Assembly: GCA_947561715.1 (NCBI GenBank) | Contig: OX387200.1 | Span: 5,024,501 to 5,088,500, forward strand | Source of the DNA: Ascidia mentula | Taxonomy: Eukaryota > Chordata > Ascidiacea > Phlebobranchia > Ascidiidae | Reading direction: 5' to 3' | Length of the DNA stretch: 64,000 bases | Shown: positions 22,676 through 36,099 of the stretch, one piece after another | Layout of the letters: each line of letters starts with the position of its first letter | Position numbering within the stretch: the stretch's first letter is position 1 | The notes under the pieces: generated by a model | Database searches by the model: none | The model's input: only the letters and a program-made list of their open reading frames with translations | Told to the model about the DNA's origin: nothing | Translations under genes and position numbers: made by a program

Positions 22676-24390
22676 CGGACAACTTTTTGCAAATATCCTG
22701 AATGCAAGCAGAATTATGTCTAAAGAAGGTCTTTACAACAGAACTTCACTTAATCAACATCTGTATTTTTACATTAAATGTTTTTAAAAGATTTAAAAAC
22801 TAAGTTAATAGTTTATAGATATTCGTACATCAACATCCTTATACGAGTATGCTTCAAACGCAAAAGTTTCGAAAGTTCTTTTTTTCCCCCTTTTCCTTTT
22901 ATGAATCATAATGCAATGTGCGAAACTGCATGACTTCACTGTTGACAATTCGAACAATAGGCTTATAGCATTGCGGAAAACGATCAGTTCCATCACTTGG
23001 TCTCTTTCTGATTATTTCTTCGCTTGACAAAAGATAGCAGTATAAACATTTAAACACGAACGGAAATTAACAGTTTGTATATTTCACTCGAATTTAATGG
23101 ACCTTGTACAGAGTTGGAAGAAAAGTTTTAAGTAATAATACATCACGTTTTGGGATTAAAAAGGCGCGTGTTATGCTCAACTTTTGGATCTTTCGTGATC
23201 ACCGGTGCTGTAAAGCTAACTCCAAGCCTTCAAGTAATTGTTGGCAAAAAATTCTAACGGCGATATGATACAGATTGCGTTGTAAGTTGTGCTTATGCCT
23301 AACTATTGTCAGCAATAAATTTGGTCATAAAAACACCTCATCGAACGCACAAACTTTTTTCTGATAATTTTTCACATAATGTGTGACTTGCAAAATCCAA
23401 AATAAAGTTTTCCCGGTTAAAAAAATAGTCAGTCTACCTTTTTTGCATTAGAATAGTTTTAATAACAGAATATTGTTCAATTTGATCAAAAAAATTTGAT
23501 TTGTTAAAATAGGTTTATTTAATTTTATCAAACACAAACGAATAATAGTTTTTTTGCACACCTTGGTTTCTGGATATATACGAATGGAGCTTTGGTGAAA
23601 CTGGAGCGCCAACTAACGGACCATGATTATTGCCATACATTGGATGTTAACGCCATTATATGATACATCAATTGTTTAATGTTCCAAAGCAGCAGTTCTG
23701 AAATTGAACCTATGAACAATTTTCATCCGCCCACGAAACAGAAAACTTCGCGTATCTAAGGGCTGGCGATTGTTATAAACGCTTTGACATAATCTGGACA
23801 AGCCAAAAATAACACATCTTTCACTTAATATTAAGGTGGTTGGTCCTGCTACGATCAACGCAATAACCGGTGCTTCATTTTCCTCGGTGCTAATTGTTGT
23901 CGTAAGATAGATATCTGACCGACTCTAACCAATGCTTTTAAAAGTTGATTTAGTAACGTTGTAAATATATTTTCACTCGTGTTGTTTCGTGATGTTTAAC
24001 AATAAAGTTTTATATATAACAACGCAGGTCTGTTGGTTGTTCGTTACATAGGCCATTATGATTACGCTTCGACAAATATCGAAATAAAAAGTCGTGTGTT
24101 TTTGTGCGCAAAGTAAGTATTAGTTATTTAAATAAAAACGGATCACTCTGAGGTACGAGTGAAATTGCTTACTCATCATGTTACAAAGTCTTCATTATTA
24201 CAAGTCATGATATGCACAAAAGGGTTTTGTGGGTCGTGGGTGTACGTGTTTTTTTGCCCTTTTTAACGTTTCAGTAATTTATTTCCAGAACAGCTGTGAT
24301 CATAAGTTGCATATAATAATTGTGCACTAGCAAAACTTTAATCCTGAACAACTTCTACACTTGATTGTGGTTAAGTGACAGTTATCAATC
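22676..24390. other. Copied intergenic region between receptor copy A and the TXNL1 fragment
   Basis: This corresponds to 37767-39477, the divergent intergenic region between receptor copy B and TXNL1, and should contain the receptor promoter and a copied TXNL1 promoter. It differs from its partner by scattered substitutions and small indels, more than the sushi region does. No gene seen inside. Confidence 0.5.
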
Positions 24391-24483
24391 ATGGGGGACA
24401 GTCGAGTTATATCGATTACAAATGATGAGGATTTTAAAAGGCAGAAGGCTGCAGCAGGCGATCAACTGATACCGATACTTTAA
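24391..24483 (+). pseudogene. TXNL1: Truncated TXNL1 exon 1 fragment at the duplication junction
   Basis: The first 81 bp match exon 1 of the intact gene at 39478, including the ATG and the 5' flank ([15 protein letters not shown], then GDQLI). At 24471 the match ends and receptor-intron sequence follows, giving three foreign codons and a TAA at 24481-24483. The active-site exon is absent, so no thioredoxin activity is possible. The copied promoter could still drive a transcript antisense to receptor copy B. Confidence 0.88.
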
Positions 24484-25841
24484 GAAGACGGGCCCTACTA
24501 AAAAACGGTTGTTTCGAATTTATACACTATACCACAACCTGAAAGGAAGCGACGTTCGGGTTTGTGACGTAACCAGGCCATTTAACCACGCAATTTCCAT
24601 TCTTGATAACAATACTCGGTTTGGGAGGCTGCAGGGTGATAAGAAGTGGAGTCACTGAATGAAACTGGTTCGGTTTGGAACGCTGGCAACCCTCGTACAG
24701 TGGCATCACCTGTAAAATGCGACATAACCTTCGTACCTGGGGTGAGGCTTACAGTGGAATATTTTATCTACCGCAAAATGATAAACTTTTCGCGATTCAA
24801 CATTAGAGATTGTTGTTTTGGTTTCTCCAGATGGCACGACTCTAAAAACAATAAAGCCTTGTAAACCTTCATTAAACGAGACACGAATTTGAAAAGGTGC
24901 AAGCTGTTATGAAAGTAACGAATTCCACAACGATGGGCAATGATATTGAATTCCTTGTTAAAACGTTTACATGAAAAAGTACGTTGCTAACCACCCGACA
25001 AGTTTAATAACATGTAGTAGCAAGCTCGTGGGTTGTTACACATTTTTAAAGATAGACGAAGTTGGCTCATACACAGTTTTGCATATTTTGTATTGTTGTT
25101 AAATTTGGACAACCCAAATACATGGACAAAACTCAACTACAGTCAAGAAATTACGCAACAACCCAGACTATACTGTAGGCCAATTCCACTTCAAGTTATT
25201 TACATACAAAAGTGATCTCATGTGGTTTAAAGGAGGGCAAAGAAGCGTAATGTTAGTCGTTATGAATTCAGTCAATATACATGATACTTCCAACCCCAAC
25301 TGTCAAGAGTTTTTTTCTTCGTTCTCTCGATCTTGGTGATGCAGAAAGCAGACACAGTAAGATGATGACGAGTCAGGGTACACACAGAAACTGTATGCGC
25401 CAATATGTTCGACTAGCGCTCAGCTACGGCTTTTAAAATAGTTGTCAACTAACTTTGATTGGTTGTTGTAAAAAACTTTGTGAGGAAACGAAGTTGATCC
25501 ACGATCTAACTTCCAACTGATGTGAATCATTGAACCATCACAATCATCTCGATTCACACTTGCCACGGAAGTTGGTGCAGTCGGTACTACAAAACTTGCT
25601 TTTTAATTGTATCAGTTTACTCGTCATAAAAAATAATTCAAGGACTAACAATCGGTGTATCTTCGTGTTGCAACGTACGAATGTTTCGAATAAAAAACAC
25701 GATTGAATTAGGAACGATAATTTATATTTGCAAATTGATGTTAATTTAAAAAAAAGTTATTTTAGTGGGAAGGTTTGGTCTTTAACACTTTAAGTATATT
25801 CGTTAGAAAAATTGGACATTGTGGAATATACACGAAGGTAC

Positions 25842-26166
25842 CTGCGCAAAGAGGTTTTCCAGCGGTGAAACTGGACGGCGAAAATCTCGAGGTGGAGGTG
25901 GAATAGTAAACAAGCGTACATGAGCTTTTTGCCCCACGTTTCTTCCATGGGGAAGAAGAAGAAATCCAAAACCATGTACGAATATTAAACTCTAAACAAA
26001 AAAGTTTCAAACAAATGCGCATAAAATTGACAGTGAGCAGACTTACTATTTCTGATCTTCACAAGTTCTGCTTCGTTTTGAACAATCGACAGAGACAAAC
26101 CATTATTATCACAAAAAGATATTGCATCAGTACATGTTGTATACTGGCTTCCAAACAAATATGTTT
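25842..26166 (-). CDS. Extra C-type lectin-like exon pair, present in unit B only
   Basis: Exon 26047-26166 encodes YTTCTDAISFCDNNGLSLS and ends KIRN; exon 25842-25991 continues with TWFWISSSSPWKKRG, SCTLVYY and KPLCAG. The Cys spacing, the W-x-W-I-S strand and the final Cys fit a C-type lectin-like fold. The pair is phase 1-1, but the neighbouring Ig and FN3 exons meet in phase 0, so it cannot join them in frame as it stands. It may be a relic, an alternatively used module, or need another exon. In unit A almost all of it is deleted (junction near 13076). Confidence 0.55.
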
Positions 26167-27364
26167 CTGAAACACATTTTATTCATTGGTAGTGGAAACG
26201 AATACCACATATGTATTATAAACACATACGTTTTGTTATGGTGTACACCTGACTCAGTACTGGAGATGGAACGATGGAATTAGTTGCATGACACTGAAAT
26301 TTTTGTTGAACCACATCCTGGCACAATGTTCCATAAACGGTTAGAACTGCAGTTGTTTGGTAACTGTGATTTGAATACGTCACACTCTGCAAACAGAAAA
26401 AGTGTTGCAGGGATGAACACACAACATACAAAACATCCAATGGTACCTGGTATTGACTTGTTTGGGGTAAATTTGTGTTATTTGAAAATTTCCAAACCAC
26501 TGAGGGTTTTGGCCAACCATTAAACTTGCACGAAAATGTTGCAAAATTTTTACTTGTAATGATATTTGTATTGGCACTCCATACTGATTCGGAACGTCCT
26601 GGAATGAAAATAGTTATCAGTAGACATTAATTGGGTACCCTTTTGTGCCAAAACTTGTGAGATTATAAATTGTCCAATGGCAATATATAAGCTTATTTCT
26701 GTGACAATAATGCACAATACTTTTAACTAAATTAGCAAAATGACTTGATATTAAAAATCTCACAACACACTCTATAAAAACCTTAAAGGTTACAAACCTT
26801 GCACAGTAATATTGGTGGAGGCTGTAGTGGTTTGTCCATTTACAGTAGCTGAACATTTATATTTACCGCTATCACTGAAGAGTGGCTGCAAAAAGTTATA
26901 AAACATCAAAAATGAAAACATTTTCGTTGCATGATAAATATTAAGGCAACAAGCCTCTGATTTGAGTCAGCAGATTTTTAGAAAAATCGATTTTGCTTAT
27001 ATGCTACAAACATCATGTGCCATAAGCTAATAAACCTGTTGTTTTTTTTAGGCTTGTTGTTAGAGGCTTGTTGCTTCCTTAACACACATAAAATGATTTA
27101 AATAAAGACAATGCCTACAGAGGCCAGATCATTTTTGTTGCAGATAAAAGATTTCAGAACAAAAACCAGAAACACAAAATGTGAACACAAACATGGACAC
27201 AAGAATCACAGCAGGCATTTACCTGGTTAAAATATAAACAAGCTTTGTTTAAGAATGTTGAAAATGATTGGTAAATGGGGCTGCGACGACTTGTGGATAC
27301 AAAATCCCATTTAGGTTTTGGCAAAGGATTTCCATAACCTGTGCACCCAACTGCACAGTTCGTG

Positions 27365-29296
27365 ATAACACTAATCAAAATCAAATCAAATCAAATCATG
27401 TTTATTTTTGCGAGAAAAGCAACTACGCGACGAACAAAAAACAAGGAAATGAAATGGCATGGGCACCGATAAAACCATAAAGGCTATCGAGTCAGGCGCC
27501 CATGTAAAGGTGATTTCCTCACGGAGAATCACCGTCTGCCGTAGGATCGCAGCCAGTCGCACTGGGAGGTGATGGGTTGCGACAAGCTGCATGTGACGAA
27601 AAGGTGGCCACCCGGCCGTGCTGGCCAAAGCAAAACCCATCGAAACGCAAACGCCAACTCGGTTCTCAGAACGTTTCCTTTGATCCACATCGACAGACCT
27701 TAACGTCCCGAGGACAGTCCAAACGTGGTGGTTTTGGTTGGAGATGGTCAGGATCGTATGGAGGTTGCGCTTGTTGAATCATCGTAGGTCTTGCTGATGA
27801 TCAATCGCACGTTATGATGTTGGTGTGCAGCGCTCCTAGGTCTGAAACAACAACGGATCCTACGGCAGTAAATTGTTCATTTAGGCGTAGAGTGTACAGT
27901 GGAATATGCATAAAAACACAAATAAAAACACCATAAAAAAAGACAGAAGAAACGCAATAAACGACGGGAGGACTACAAGAAAAAAGGGAAAAACGGACTG
28001 CTAACAGGGTGGATGAAAAAGGAAGTTAATACTGAGATGTGAAACATTGGCGGATTTTTTTTTTAAATGATGGACGGGAGAGCGATCTAATGGAAGGGTT
28101 TATTTCCTCCCATATCTGTGGGCCCCTATATTTTAGCATACGTAAGCCGAAGGTGGTGTTAACTCTTGGGTGAAATAAGTTCTTTTGCGATGCATTTCTT
28201 GTGAAATGATCGTGCACTGTGCCTACTAACGAAAATAAGGAGTTGTAGGAGGCCAGGTAGATTGCCGGTATGGAAATCGTGCATTACTTTGGCCAGTTCG
28301 AGTTTGTAAATGTCTCTAATTTTTGTGAGATCTAATTTCTTATATAATGGCGTGACGTGGCTTTGAAAGGAACTAAAGGTTATGGAGCGGAGTATATTAT
28401 TATGAATAGTGTTGAGTTTTTTCAGTGAGAGTGCCGATCCTCCACCCCAAGCACCGATAGCGTACTGAATATGGGAATATACAAATGAATAGTAAACGTT
28501 TCTCAAAGTTTTAACGTCAAGATAATTTCGCAACTGAAAAAAAGTGCCGCATGCTTGTGACAATTTCTTTTCTAAATGATGAATGTGAGTTGTCCAGGTT
28601 AGTTTGTCATCAATGTATACACCGAGGTACTTAATATTATCTGATCGCAAAAGTTTTTCATGACCAATGGTGACGGTGAAATTGCCAGTGCTTGAGGTGG
28701 AAGGGGAAAACAATAGGAACTTTGTTTTCCGAATGTTGAGAGAAAGTCGATTGTGCCTTAACCAGTTGTCAACATTTGTGAGTTGTTCGTTAAAACGGGA
28801 TTGTAAGTCAATAAGTGAAGGGGAGGTCATTGAAAGAACCGTGTCGTCAGCAAACAATTTGGTTGTAAAAGAGGATACTTGCGGAAGGTCATTGATGTAC
28901 AATAAAAAAAGTAAAGGAGCTAATGGCGAACCCTGTGGGCAACCGCATGTTATGGGTTTAATATCCGACACAGAATTTCCTATTCTAGTGCATTGACTTC
29001 TACCTACAAGGTAACTGTGGATTAAGTGTAGGGTATTTCCCCTAATTCCATACCGGCGCTCTAACTTTTCCAACAACTTCTCGTGATTTACGGTGTCGAA
29101 TGCCTACAGGTCTAGAAAAATGGCGCATGTAAACTGTTTATTGTCAAAAGATTCTAACAGCTTCTCGTAAATGTCGTAAATGGCGAGTGACGTGGAATGT
29201 TTACTTCTAAATCCGTATTGATGCTGTGAAATTAACTTACTTTTTTCAAGGTAGTTATATAGGCGGCTGTGAATAATTTTTTCAAAAATAACACTA
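27365..29296 (-). mobile_element. 5'-truncated LINE inserted in an Ig exon, with 9-bp target duplication
   Basis: Exact target duplications ATAACACTA lie at 27365-27373 and 29288-29296; unit A has the uninterrupted site. The element (27374-29287, minus strand) ends 3' in a tandem (TTTGA)n-like tail, seen on the plus strand as ATCAAAATCAAATCAAATCA. It encodes reverse transcriptase with the start missing: QYGFRSKHST, then a TAG at the palm motif A region, then QGSPLAPLLFLLYINDLP and FADDT. The frame breaks again near 28200, after which the C-terminal part (RGPQIWEEIN) continues in another frame. No endonuclease is left. RT motifs and the short tandem tail suggest the CR1/L2 group; this is family-level inference. 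The copy is dead. Confidence 0.92.
28159..29076 (-). pseudogene. LINE reverse transcriptase remnant, main open frame
   Basis: This is a 305-codon open stretch with RT motifs in order: GNTLHLIHSYL, QGSPLAPLLFLLYINDL, FADDTVLSM (catalytic Asp pair), then WLRHNRLSLNIRKTKF and KYLGVYID. It lies between an upstream TAG at about 29106 and a frameshift near 28200. The end, in another frame at 28026-28217, carries the conserved RGPQIW motif. Length and missing start agree with a 5'-truncated insertion. Confidence 0.88.
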
Positions 29297-29925
29297 GATC
29301 GATTAACAGTAAAGGATCCATTCGAAACCACAACAAGGGCATTTTCTGTTATTTATAAATAAAGTGTTTAACTAGAGTAACTTTTTAATAAAAGTTTAAC
29401 CCACCAAGCACATTGATATTAATATGTTCTGTTATACTGATGCTTGTTGGAGGACCAATACTGCATGTGACTGAAAATGTGGTGCTAATTTGTAAAGCAG
29501 TACTTGTTACTCTGCAAAAAGTTTTATTTAGGGTATAAATCCATTTTTTGTAAAAACTGTAATTTAAATACAAAAGTGATGGGAATAGTTTACGACTTAC
29601 AAATAATTGAAGGTTTTGTCTGTAAGTGATATTGGAGACCAATTGTGGGTTTTTGAGCCCATTGTCAAGTGACAATTTACTTGTTTCGTCAATGGATTGA
29701 GCACTCGAACATAAATTGTCAAACTTCTACCCCTTTTCACGTTCACAGATGATTTTAATTGAATTGTCAAAGTTCCTGAAAGTGTTGGCCAACAAAGATT
29801 GTATGATGATTGTTTAAAAAACATCAAGTTAAATTCAGCATCAGATAAAAACAAAACAGTTATAATATTATCATATATTCAACATATTGTTAAACAGTAT
29901 AAAAAATACATATTTCCAAACATAC

Positions 29926-30045
29926 TTGAAGCACACCGTGGACCATAGTAGTATTTTGTACAAGTACAAGTATAACTGCATCCTAGTGGCTGACAAGTCC
30001 CACCATTTACACATTGATGATTTGTACAACTAGAATGCCCATACA
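29926..30045 (-). CDS. EGF-like exon of receptor copy B
   Basis: Intact 120-bp counterpart of 14845-14964 with six cysteines and the same phase 1-1 ends. It lies upstream of the LINE-broken Ig exon. Confidence 0.7.
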
Positions 30046-30317
30046 CTGCATAGAAAAACAGTACAAGCTTTAAATATAAAAACAAAAAACTGCTCCATAT
30101 TAATAATGTTTGTTTTTAAACAAAGCGATCTGTGACAGCTCGGATGGATTTTGATGAGAAAAATATATTTTGCCTAAACAGCATCATCAATTTCTACAAC
30201 TTATTCAAATAATTATATCGATATGGTGTGCGATCGACAGCCTGCGAAGGGCCTTTGGTTTTTAAACTGATGTTTATTGGTCATTAATTACATTGCTCCG
30301 CATTAGTAAAATTCTAC

Positions 30318-31066
30318 CTTTCTTTTCACAAACAAACTTTGCTGTTGTTCCAGTGCAGCCATATGCATAAAGGTCATTTGGTGCTTGGTTTGAAATCACA
30401 GCACATGTATCTCCACTTCTACCAATAACTAAATAAGCAATAACAGATGATAAACCAGGGATCAATGAGTGGCATCATGGCATGGCAAGTGATTTCAAAA
30501 TTTGTAAACTGGAATGTTACTTCAAAAAGAATGTGAAGTGACCTGGATTCTGATATTCACCGTCAACAATTGTTAAACAGATATGTCTATATTTGTGAAG
30601 GAACATAAATAGCTACACAAACATACATACTACATAACCAACATTAGTAAATGCAAGATACACTTGGTTCATACATATATTTGTGATTCCCTTGCACAGT
30701 ATTATAATTCACAATAAAATATCAGGTAAGGCCAATATTGCAAACGTTCTAATGCATTATTTTAACTTTTTCTTTTTAAAATGTTGTAAACTGTATGCGT
30801 CTGAGTACAACCTTACACCCCACCAGTTTTTCCTAGTAGTAACGTGTTGTCATCCCACTTCCACATTCCATCTTTTTTGGACAGACCAATAAAATACAAA
30901 GACCTTGTTAACTGGTCTTTAACATTAGAAAACACAATGCCTGAGGATAAAATTGCCAATCTTGCACTTTTGCCATCACAAAAGTTTACAGCTTGGGTGC
31001 GTGTTACTTCATTTGGTGATATGAAGTATTGACATGATGAGGAAGTAGGTAGTCTTCTCCAGTTGT
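30318..31066 (-). pseudogene. C-type lectin exons of receptor copy B, altered
   Basis: Exon 30318-30428 is intact ([16 protein letters not shown]). The first exon (ending near 30812-30817, starting 31066) matches copy A until DDNTLL, after which the end differs by several bases. Using the strong GTAAGG donor it is 5 bp shorter than in copy A and shifts frame; using the next possible donor it keeps length but runs into TAA. The domain is therefore probably not made. Confidence 0.6.
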
Positions 31067-31866
31067 CTAAAAAAAGTTGTTATTATGATTTTATCCATTT
31101 CTTGAAACAAAAATTTATTTACAAACAGAATTTGCCATTATTTGCTTTTTACTGAGTTTTTTTTCAAATAAACTGGCTCGCGATAAATCACCACATAAAT
31201 TACAACGCCGACTCTGATGATAAATTACAAAGACAAAACTTGATTTTTTGCAACATCACAGAGCTACTGAATGTAAATGTCAGAGTATTTACAAAACTAC
31301 AACATGTATTGATTTTAAATTAAAGTGTACAAAATTTAATAAAACATAATTTAGGGTGATGAAGAAGTCTTATTTTCTTATACAAACAAAATATTGAATA
31401 TTTTTTTTACAATCGGTGCGTACTGAAGCCACTTGTAAAACACAGCAGCTAACATATCAAGTAAACTTATTAAAAGTTAAACAACTAATAAAAGGGAAAA
31501 GAAAACATATTTTCCTTCTCATATATTTCATACATCTTATATTGTTCATACATTTTACCAAAAATTAAAGGTAATACACTGCTTCATATAGGTTTGTTTT
31601 TATCAGTAGAAGAACATAGAAATCACATCCAAATACTGGTATAAATATTGCAGTATATTTAACTTTTTTAACCTACTAACAATATATTTGCTGTGGGTTC
31701 TTTTTTACTACTGTTATTTAGTATCAGGCACTCTTTATATAGAATGATAACAATTTAAAGAAATTCTTTCGTCGGAAACAGTCAGAAACTAGCTTTTATG
31801 TTATTCAACACATTCTCATTTTTTTTCAAACAGAAATTAGTTTTAAACCACAATATAAAATCTTAC

Positions 31867-34800
31867 TTATACAACTGGGTATTCTATTACTCCATCCACG
31901 TTCTGCACACGTTGAAGTTTTTTCTCCAAACACTATGTAGTCAGAATCTGAACATGAGAATGAACACTTGGTACCAAATCGACATTGTGTGCCACTGCAT
32001 TGTGGGCAACGAGCTACCAATCTGCTTGCTTGAGGTCGTGCACAAGTAATAGCTGCAAAAAGTATAACCATAAAAAAATGTTTAAAACATCCCCAAAAAA
32101 TCTAATTAACATGCAGATGCAACTAGAGTCGTTCTACCTTCTGTGTTCAGTTCCTGTTGCTCAATTAAAACCATTGCAATCTACATTAAGTCATATCTAT
32201 AATTTAGGATTAGGAAGTGTTTACCGCTTACCAGCCTTTTCTGAATGCAAGCAGAATGTAAAAGGTGCAACTGTTGACATTAGTATAGATAAAAGGTAAC
32301 TAATCCATAGTAATTATAGAATCCTAGCTTTATCATGTCAAAGGTAAACAAGAGTCTACCAAATTCATTCTGTAAAGGTATTGGACTTAAAATAATGTAA
32401 GACTAAGACAGTAGACAGACAGGAAAAGTAAAAGTTATTTCAATGAGTATATTACAAAAATATAGTATGAGTGTATTTTGTTTTTTGTAATATTAGTGCA
32501 GCAATAACTAAAACAGCCGTCAACCGATAATGTTTAAGTGAGCTGCAGACAGGACCACGTTTTTGACCGATTCGGTCTCATCATTGTAGATCTGGTGACT
32601 TACCACAATACTGCCAGCTAAATATACAGGAAAAGACTTTAAATTATGAAGTTTCCGTCAGTTGTTGGGTACCAGGCTAAGAACAGTAAGTTATACCTGT
32701 GCACTGGGGAGCTGTTGGAGTCCAGCCAGAAATTGTACAGCGAGAACTTGTTGTTCTTGAACTTAGTTTGTAACCAGAGGAGCAAGTAAAATCACATATT
32801 GTGCCATAAGCGCATGAACCATCACTACACTGTGCGTTGCAAGTGATTGGTTGCATATTAACACCTCTCTGAAGTACTGGACATCCTGTAAAAAAGCAAA
32901 ATCTAAATGTTTTTTTCACTATCAATATATATTATTTGATTGTACTGATTCTCTTTTGAAACAAATCTGTTTATTTCTGCACTACACCTGTTTAAACTTT
33001 TTGGTTTTACCATGAAAGTCTTTGTAAACCCTTAATAACCCTTCTTTCCAGGTTGAGCAATGCTGTACTAATCAAAATGGTGCTCAAAAAAGTTTAGAAC
33101 AGATATATTTTTGCAACTAGGTCAGTTAGTGTGCACTCAATAAAATACCTGTGCATCGGGGTGCTGTTGGATTCCATCCAAACCTTCCACACCAGGAACT
33201 TGCTGTTGAACTTAGCTTGTAACCAGGGGAGCATGTAAAGTCACATTTAGTGTTGTAGTTGCATGTGCTCGAAGTGCATTGTGGATTGCAAGAAACTGAT
33301 TGCATATTAGTGCCAGGTTGCAGTGCTGGACATGTGATAGCTGTTAATCAAAACAATCCATTAAAAATTTGTCTAGTTGAACATTATCCTCAACCATTAG
33401 CAGGGTTGCTTACTATCTAGAAAATTAAAAAGTGCTTATTTATAAGCATACTGTGATAAACGTGTTACAGCAAGCTTTGATGACAAAAAAGGTCATCTTG
33501 TGTTGTAATTCATAATGAGCTCCTTTGACAATTTACCAAGTGGGTAAATAAAAATCATTTGTAACCAAACAGGTCATCAATAAGAAAATTTTTTGTCTTG
33601 TCCAAAGGTAACGCAGGCCATAAGGGCAAAAATTGGTGAGTCATGACAATGGCAAAAATTACACTCACAAAAGATATGTCAGCTTGAGCAATGCAGCTTA
33701 TGATTTATCGATTTAGTCCTTTAAGTACTAGTTTGTAACACAAATAATTTCCAAATTAAGTTACGTAACATTGTACAACTAAGCTAAACCTTGAAATTTA
33801 GGTAATTTAAAATAAACAGGCATTTTGTGCAATAGAAAATACATTTTTTAATATTCACGCCTTATCCCACTTGACTTAAACACACCACATAAACTGTTGA
33901 TGCTGAGATAGAGTTACGTGAATGTTTGACAGTATGTAATACCATTGTTATTTAAGCTTAGTTTTTTTCTTTCCTATAGATATTCAAGGTATTTTTGTAC
34001 AAACTTACAATGTTTGAGAATCTTAGAAATGCCTCAGACAAACATCTGGAATACTTTTAGCTATATTAGGATTATAAGTTTGCAGCCAAACACCTGTGCA
34101 CTGGGGAACTGATGAAGACCATCCTGAAAATCCACACACAGAACGTGTTGGTGAACTTGATAGTTGGTAACCCACTGAACATGAAAATCTACATACTGTC
34201 CCATAACCACATTTAACACCATTACATGGCGGATCGCAAGAGACAGATTGCATGCTTGTGCTTGGTTGAAGTGCTCGACATGTGATTGCTGTTAAACAAA
34301 AAAATTTAAACAACCTTTAGTTGAACCTCACTCATAGCTGTAAGGGTTAAATGATTTCTTGAACATTTTTCATACTTTACCTTTATTACACTAGACTTCC
34401 ACCATGTTAAAGTTTATAAATGTAAATGATCATTCAGACAAACTTTAACACCATTATGTTTGTAATATCAATACAGTAAGCTTGCAGCCAAACCAAATAC
34501 CTGTGCACTGGGGAGGTAATCGAGTCCATGTGGAACTTTTACAAACAGAACTTATTGCTGAGCTTAGTTTGTAACCAGGGGAACAAGTAAAAGTACAAGT
34601 TGTATCATACGAACAAACACCAGCACTACAGGATGGGGCACAAGAGGCTGGTTGCATGTTTGTGCTTGGCTGTAGTGCTGGACATGTGATTGCTGAAAAC
34701 AAAACAAGAAATTAAAAATAATGAAGTATAATAAATTTAGGGGGAAATGAGTTACATGTGCACTTGAATGGTTACAGCATAATTGAAATGTTAAATAAAT

Positions 34801-35297
34801 AACGTTCTGTAATAAAGCCTTATCATTGCTATGAATTGCAGGTTTTCAGTAGTAGGCAATTTTGAAATAACTAAAATGGGGTGGACAACCTGGCCCAAAT
34901 ATCCCCCAAATTTTTTTTATCCTCAACACCAACCAACCAACAACAAAATGGTGCAATTGCTTCATTAACAATTTAAATTTTGGCACAGGTTTATTTAGCA
35001 ATATTTCGGACAATATTTTCATTTAAAATTGACAACCCATCCGAACAGTACATTTTCTATATATTTTTTGGGAAAATATTGGGAATCTACAGTTATTCTT
35101 GCTACACTTGCCTACGCATTGTGGTTCTGGGCTCCATACTCCATTTGTGCATGTTCTTGTATTGACTGTTATTATGTAACCCGACTGGCAATTGAAGTCA
35201 CATGTTTGCCCATTGTTGCATGAAGATGTTAGGCACGTACACCCAGGAAATACTTGAAGTGGTGACGACACAGCAGGTGTCGTCAATGATGGACATA
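31867..35297 (-). CDS. Array of six sushi exons, copy B
   Basis: Exons at 35112-35297, 34501-34692, 34094-34288, 33149-33340, 32697-32885 and 31867-32052, each exactly 15097 bp from the copy A exon. I see no amino-acid difference between the arrays in these exons, and only about one base change per kb in the introns. All are open and phase 1-1. This intactness contrasts with the decay further along copy B. Confidence 0.75.
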
Positions 35298-36099
35298 CTG
35301 GAAGGTGAAAGTATATTCAGATACAAGTGATAAAGAAAATGTCTTACAAATAAAATTGTGTTCTGTTTCTTTAACAAACAAGTAGATAATGTTCAATTGT
35401 ACAAACATGCAACAAGTTATGCTTGGTTGATGGTAAAATACTAATACACTTGGATACAGAGTTTTTGGCAAAATCCACATATCTGTCTGTGCAATATACA
35501 AATTTATGTACAAATGTTAATAGTTTGGTTTAAACAGGGCAACAACCAGCTATTTTTGTCATATTGAAACAATACACCAAATTATAGCATTAGTATTCGC
35601 ACAGACTTCTATGTAACATAGGTTCATATGTAAATCAAGTTTGCCGAAAACTCTGTGACCCGGTGCTTTATGTTTCATGTCAACATTGGGTCCGATGTCA
35701 CAATGCTGCAGGTAAAAATTGCTTGAAAATGCATTGGTATAGAAAAGGTTCTTCAATAACATGAATGCAGTGCAGTGAATAACCTTTTTGCAGAAACATT
35801 TTTATGTTTAGGCAGAGCAAAAATTCAAAAGAATGTAAGTACGAAGCACCAAAATAAAAACTTATGTTTAGATGAAGAAAAAAGCTTTTGGAATTAATGG
35901 CAACTAACACATCTGGCAGCTACTTTGCTTTAGTGTGCACTTTCATTGTGACAATTTAGTCTTGATAGCATCGAAATTAACAGTAGATGGACACTAAAAT
36001 TTGGATATTATTTGCAGGACTTCCAAACCGACCTAGAGAATTAGGAGAACACATTTATTGATTGAGTGACTTGTTTCATATTCACCTTAGCAAAAGCGC

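Larger units (their letters stand above)
11727..24471. repeat. Tandem segmental duplication, unit A
   Basis: This 12.7-kb block is repeated as 24472-39558. It runs from the intron beside the first FN3 exon of the receptor to within exon 1 of TXNL1. At 24471/24472 the sequence passes from TXNL1 exon 1 (CAACTGATA) straight into receptor intron (CCGATACTT). Identity is highest at about 15913-22450 (roughly one difference per kb by eye, constant offset of 15097) and clearly lower on both sides. Unit A lacks the LINE and a lectin exon pair of about 345 bp that unit B has. Confidence 0.88.
26249..29775 (-). pseudogene. Ig-like exons of receptor copy B, one split by a LINE
   Basis: Counterparts of the copy A exons are at 29601-29775, 29405-29511, 27223 to about 29342 (split), 26798-26885, 26447-26598 and 26249-26386. 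The split exon starts at an intact acceptor near 29342, runs about 45 bp (VSNGSFTVN), enters the LINE, and resumes at 27365 with [13 protein letters not shown]. The other exons remain open with a few substitutions relative to copy A. Confidence 0.75.

Noticed and set aside
27577-28996. Plus-strand frames over the LINE
   Set aside because: Antisense of the reverse transcriptase and its 3' untranslated part.
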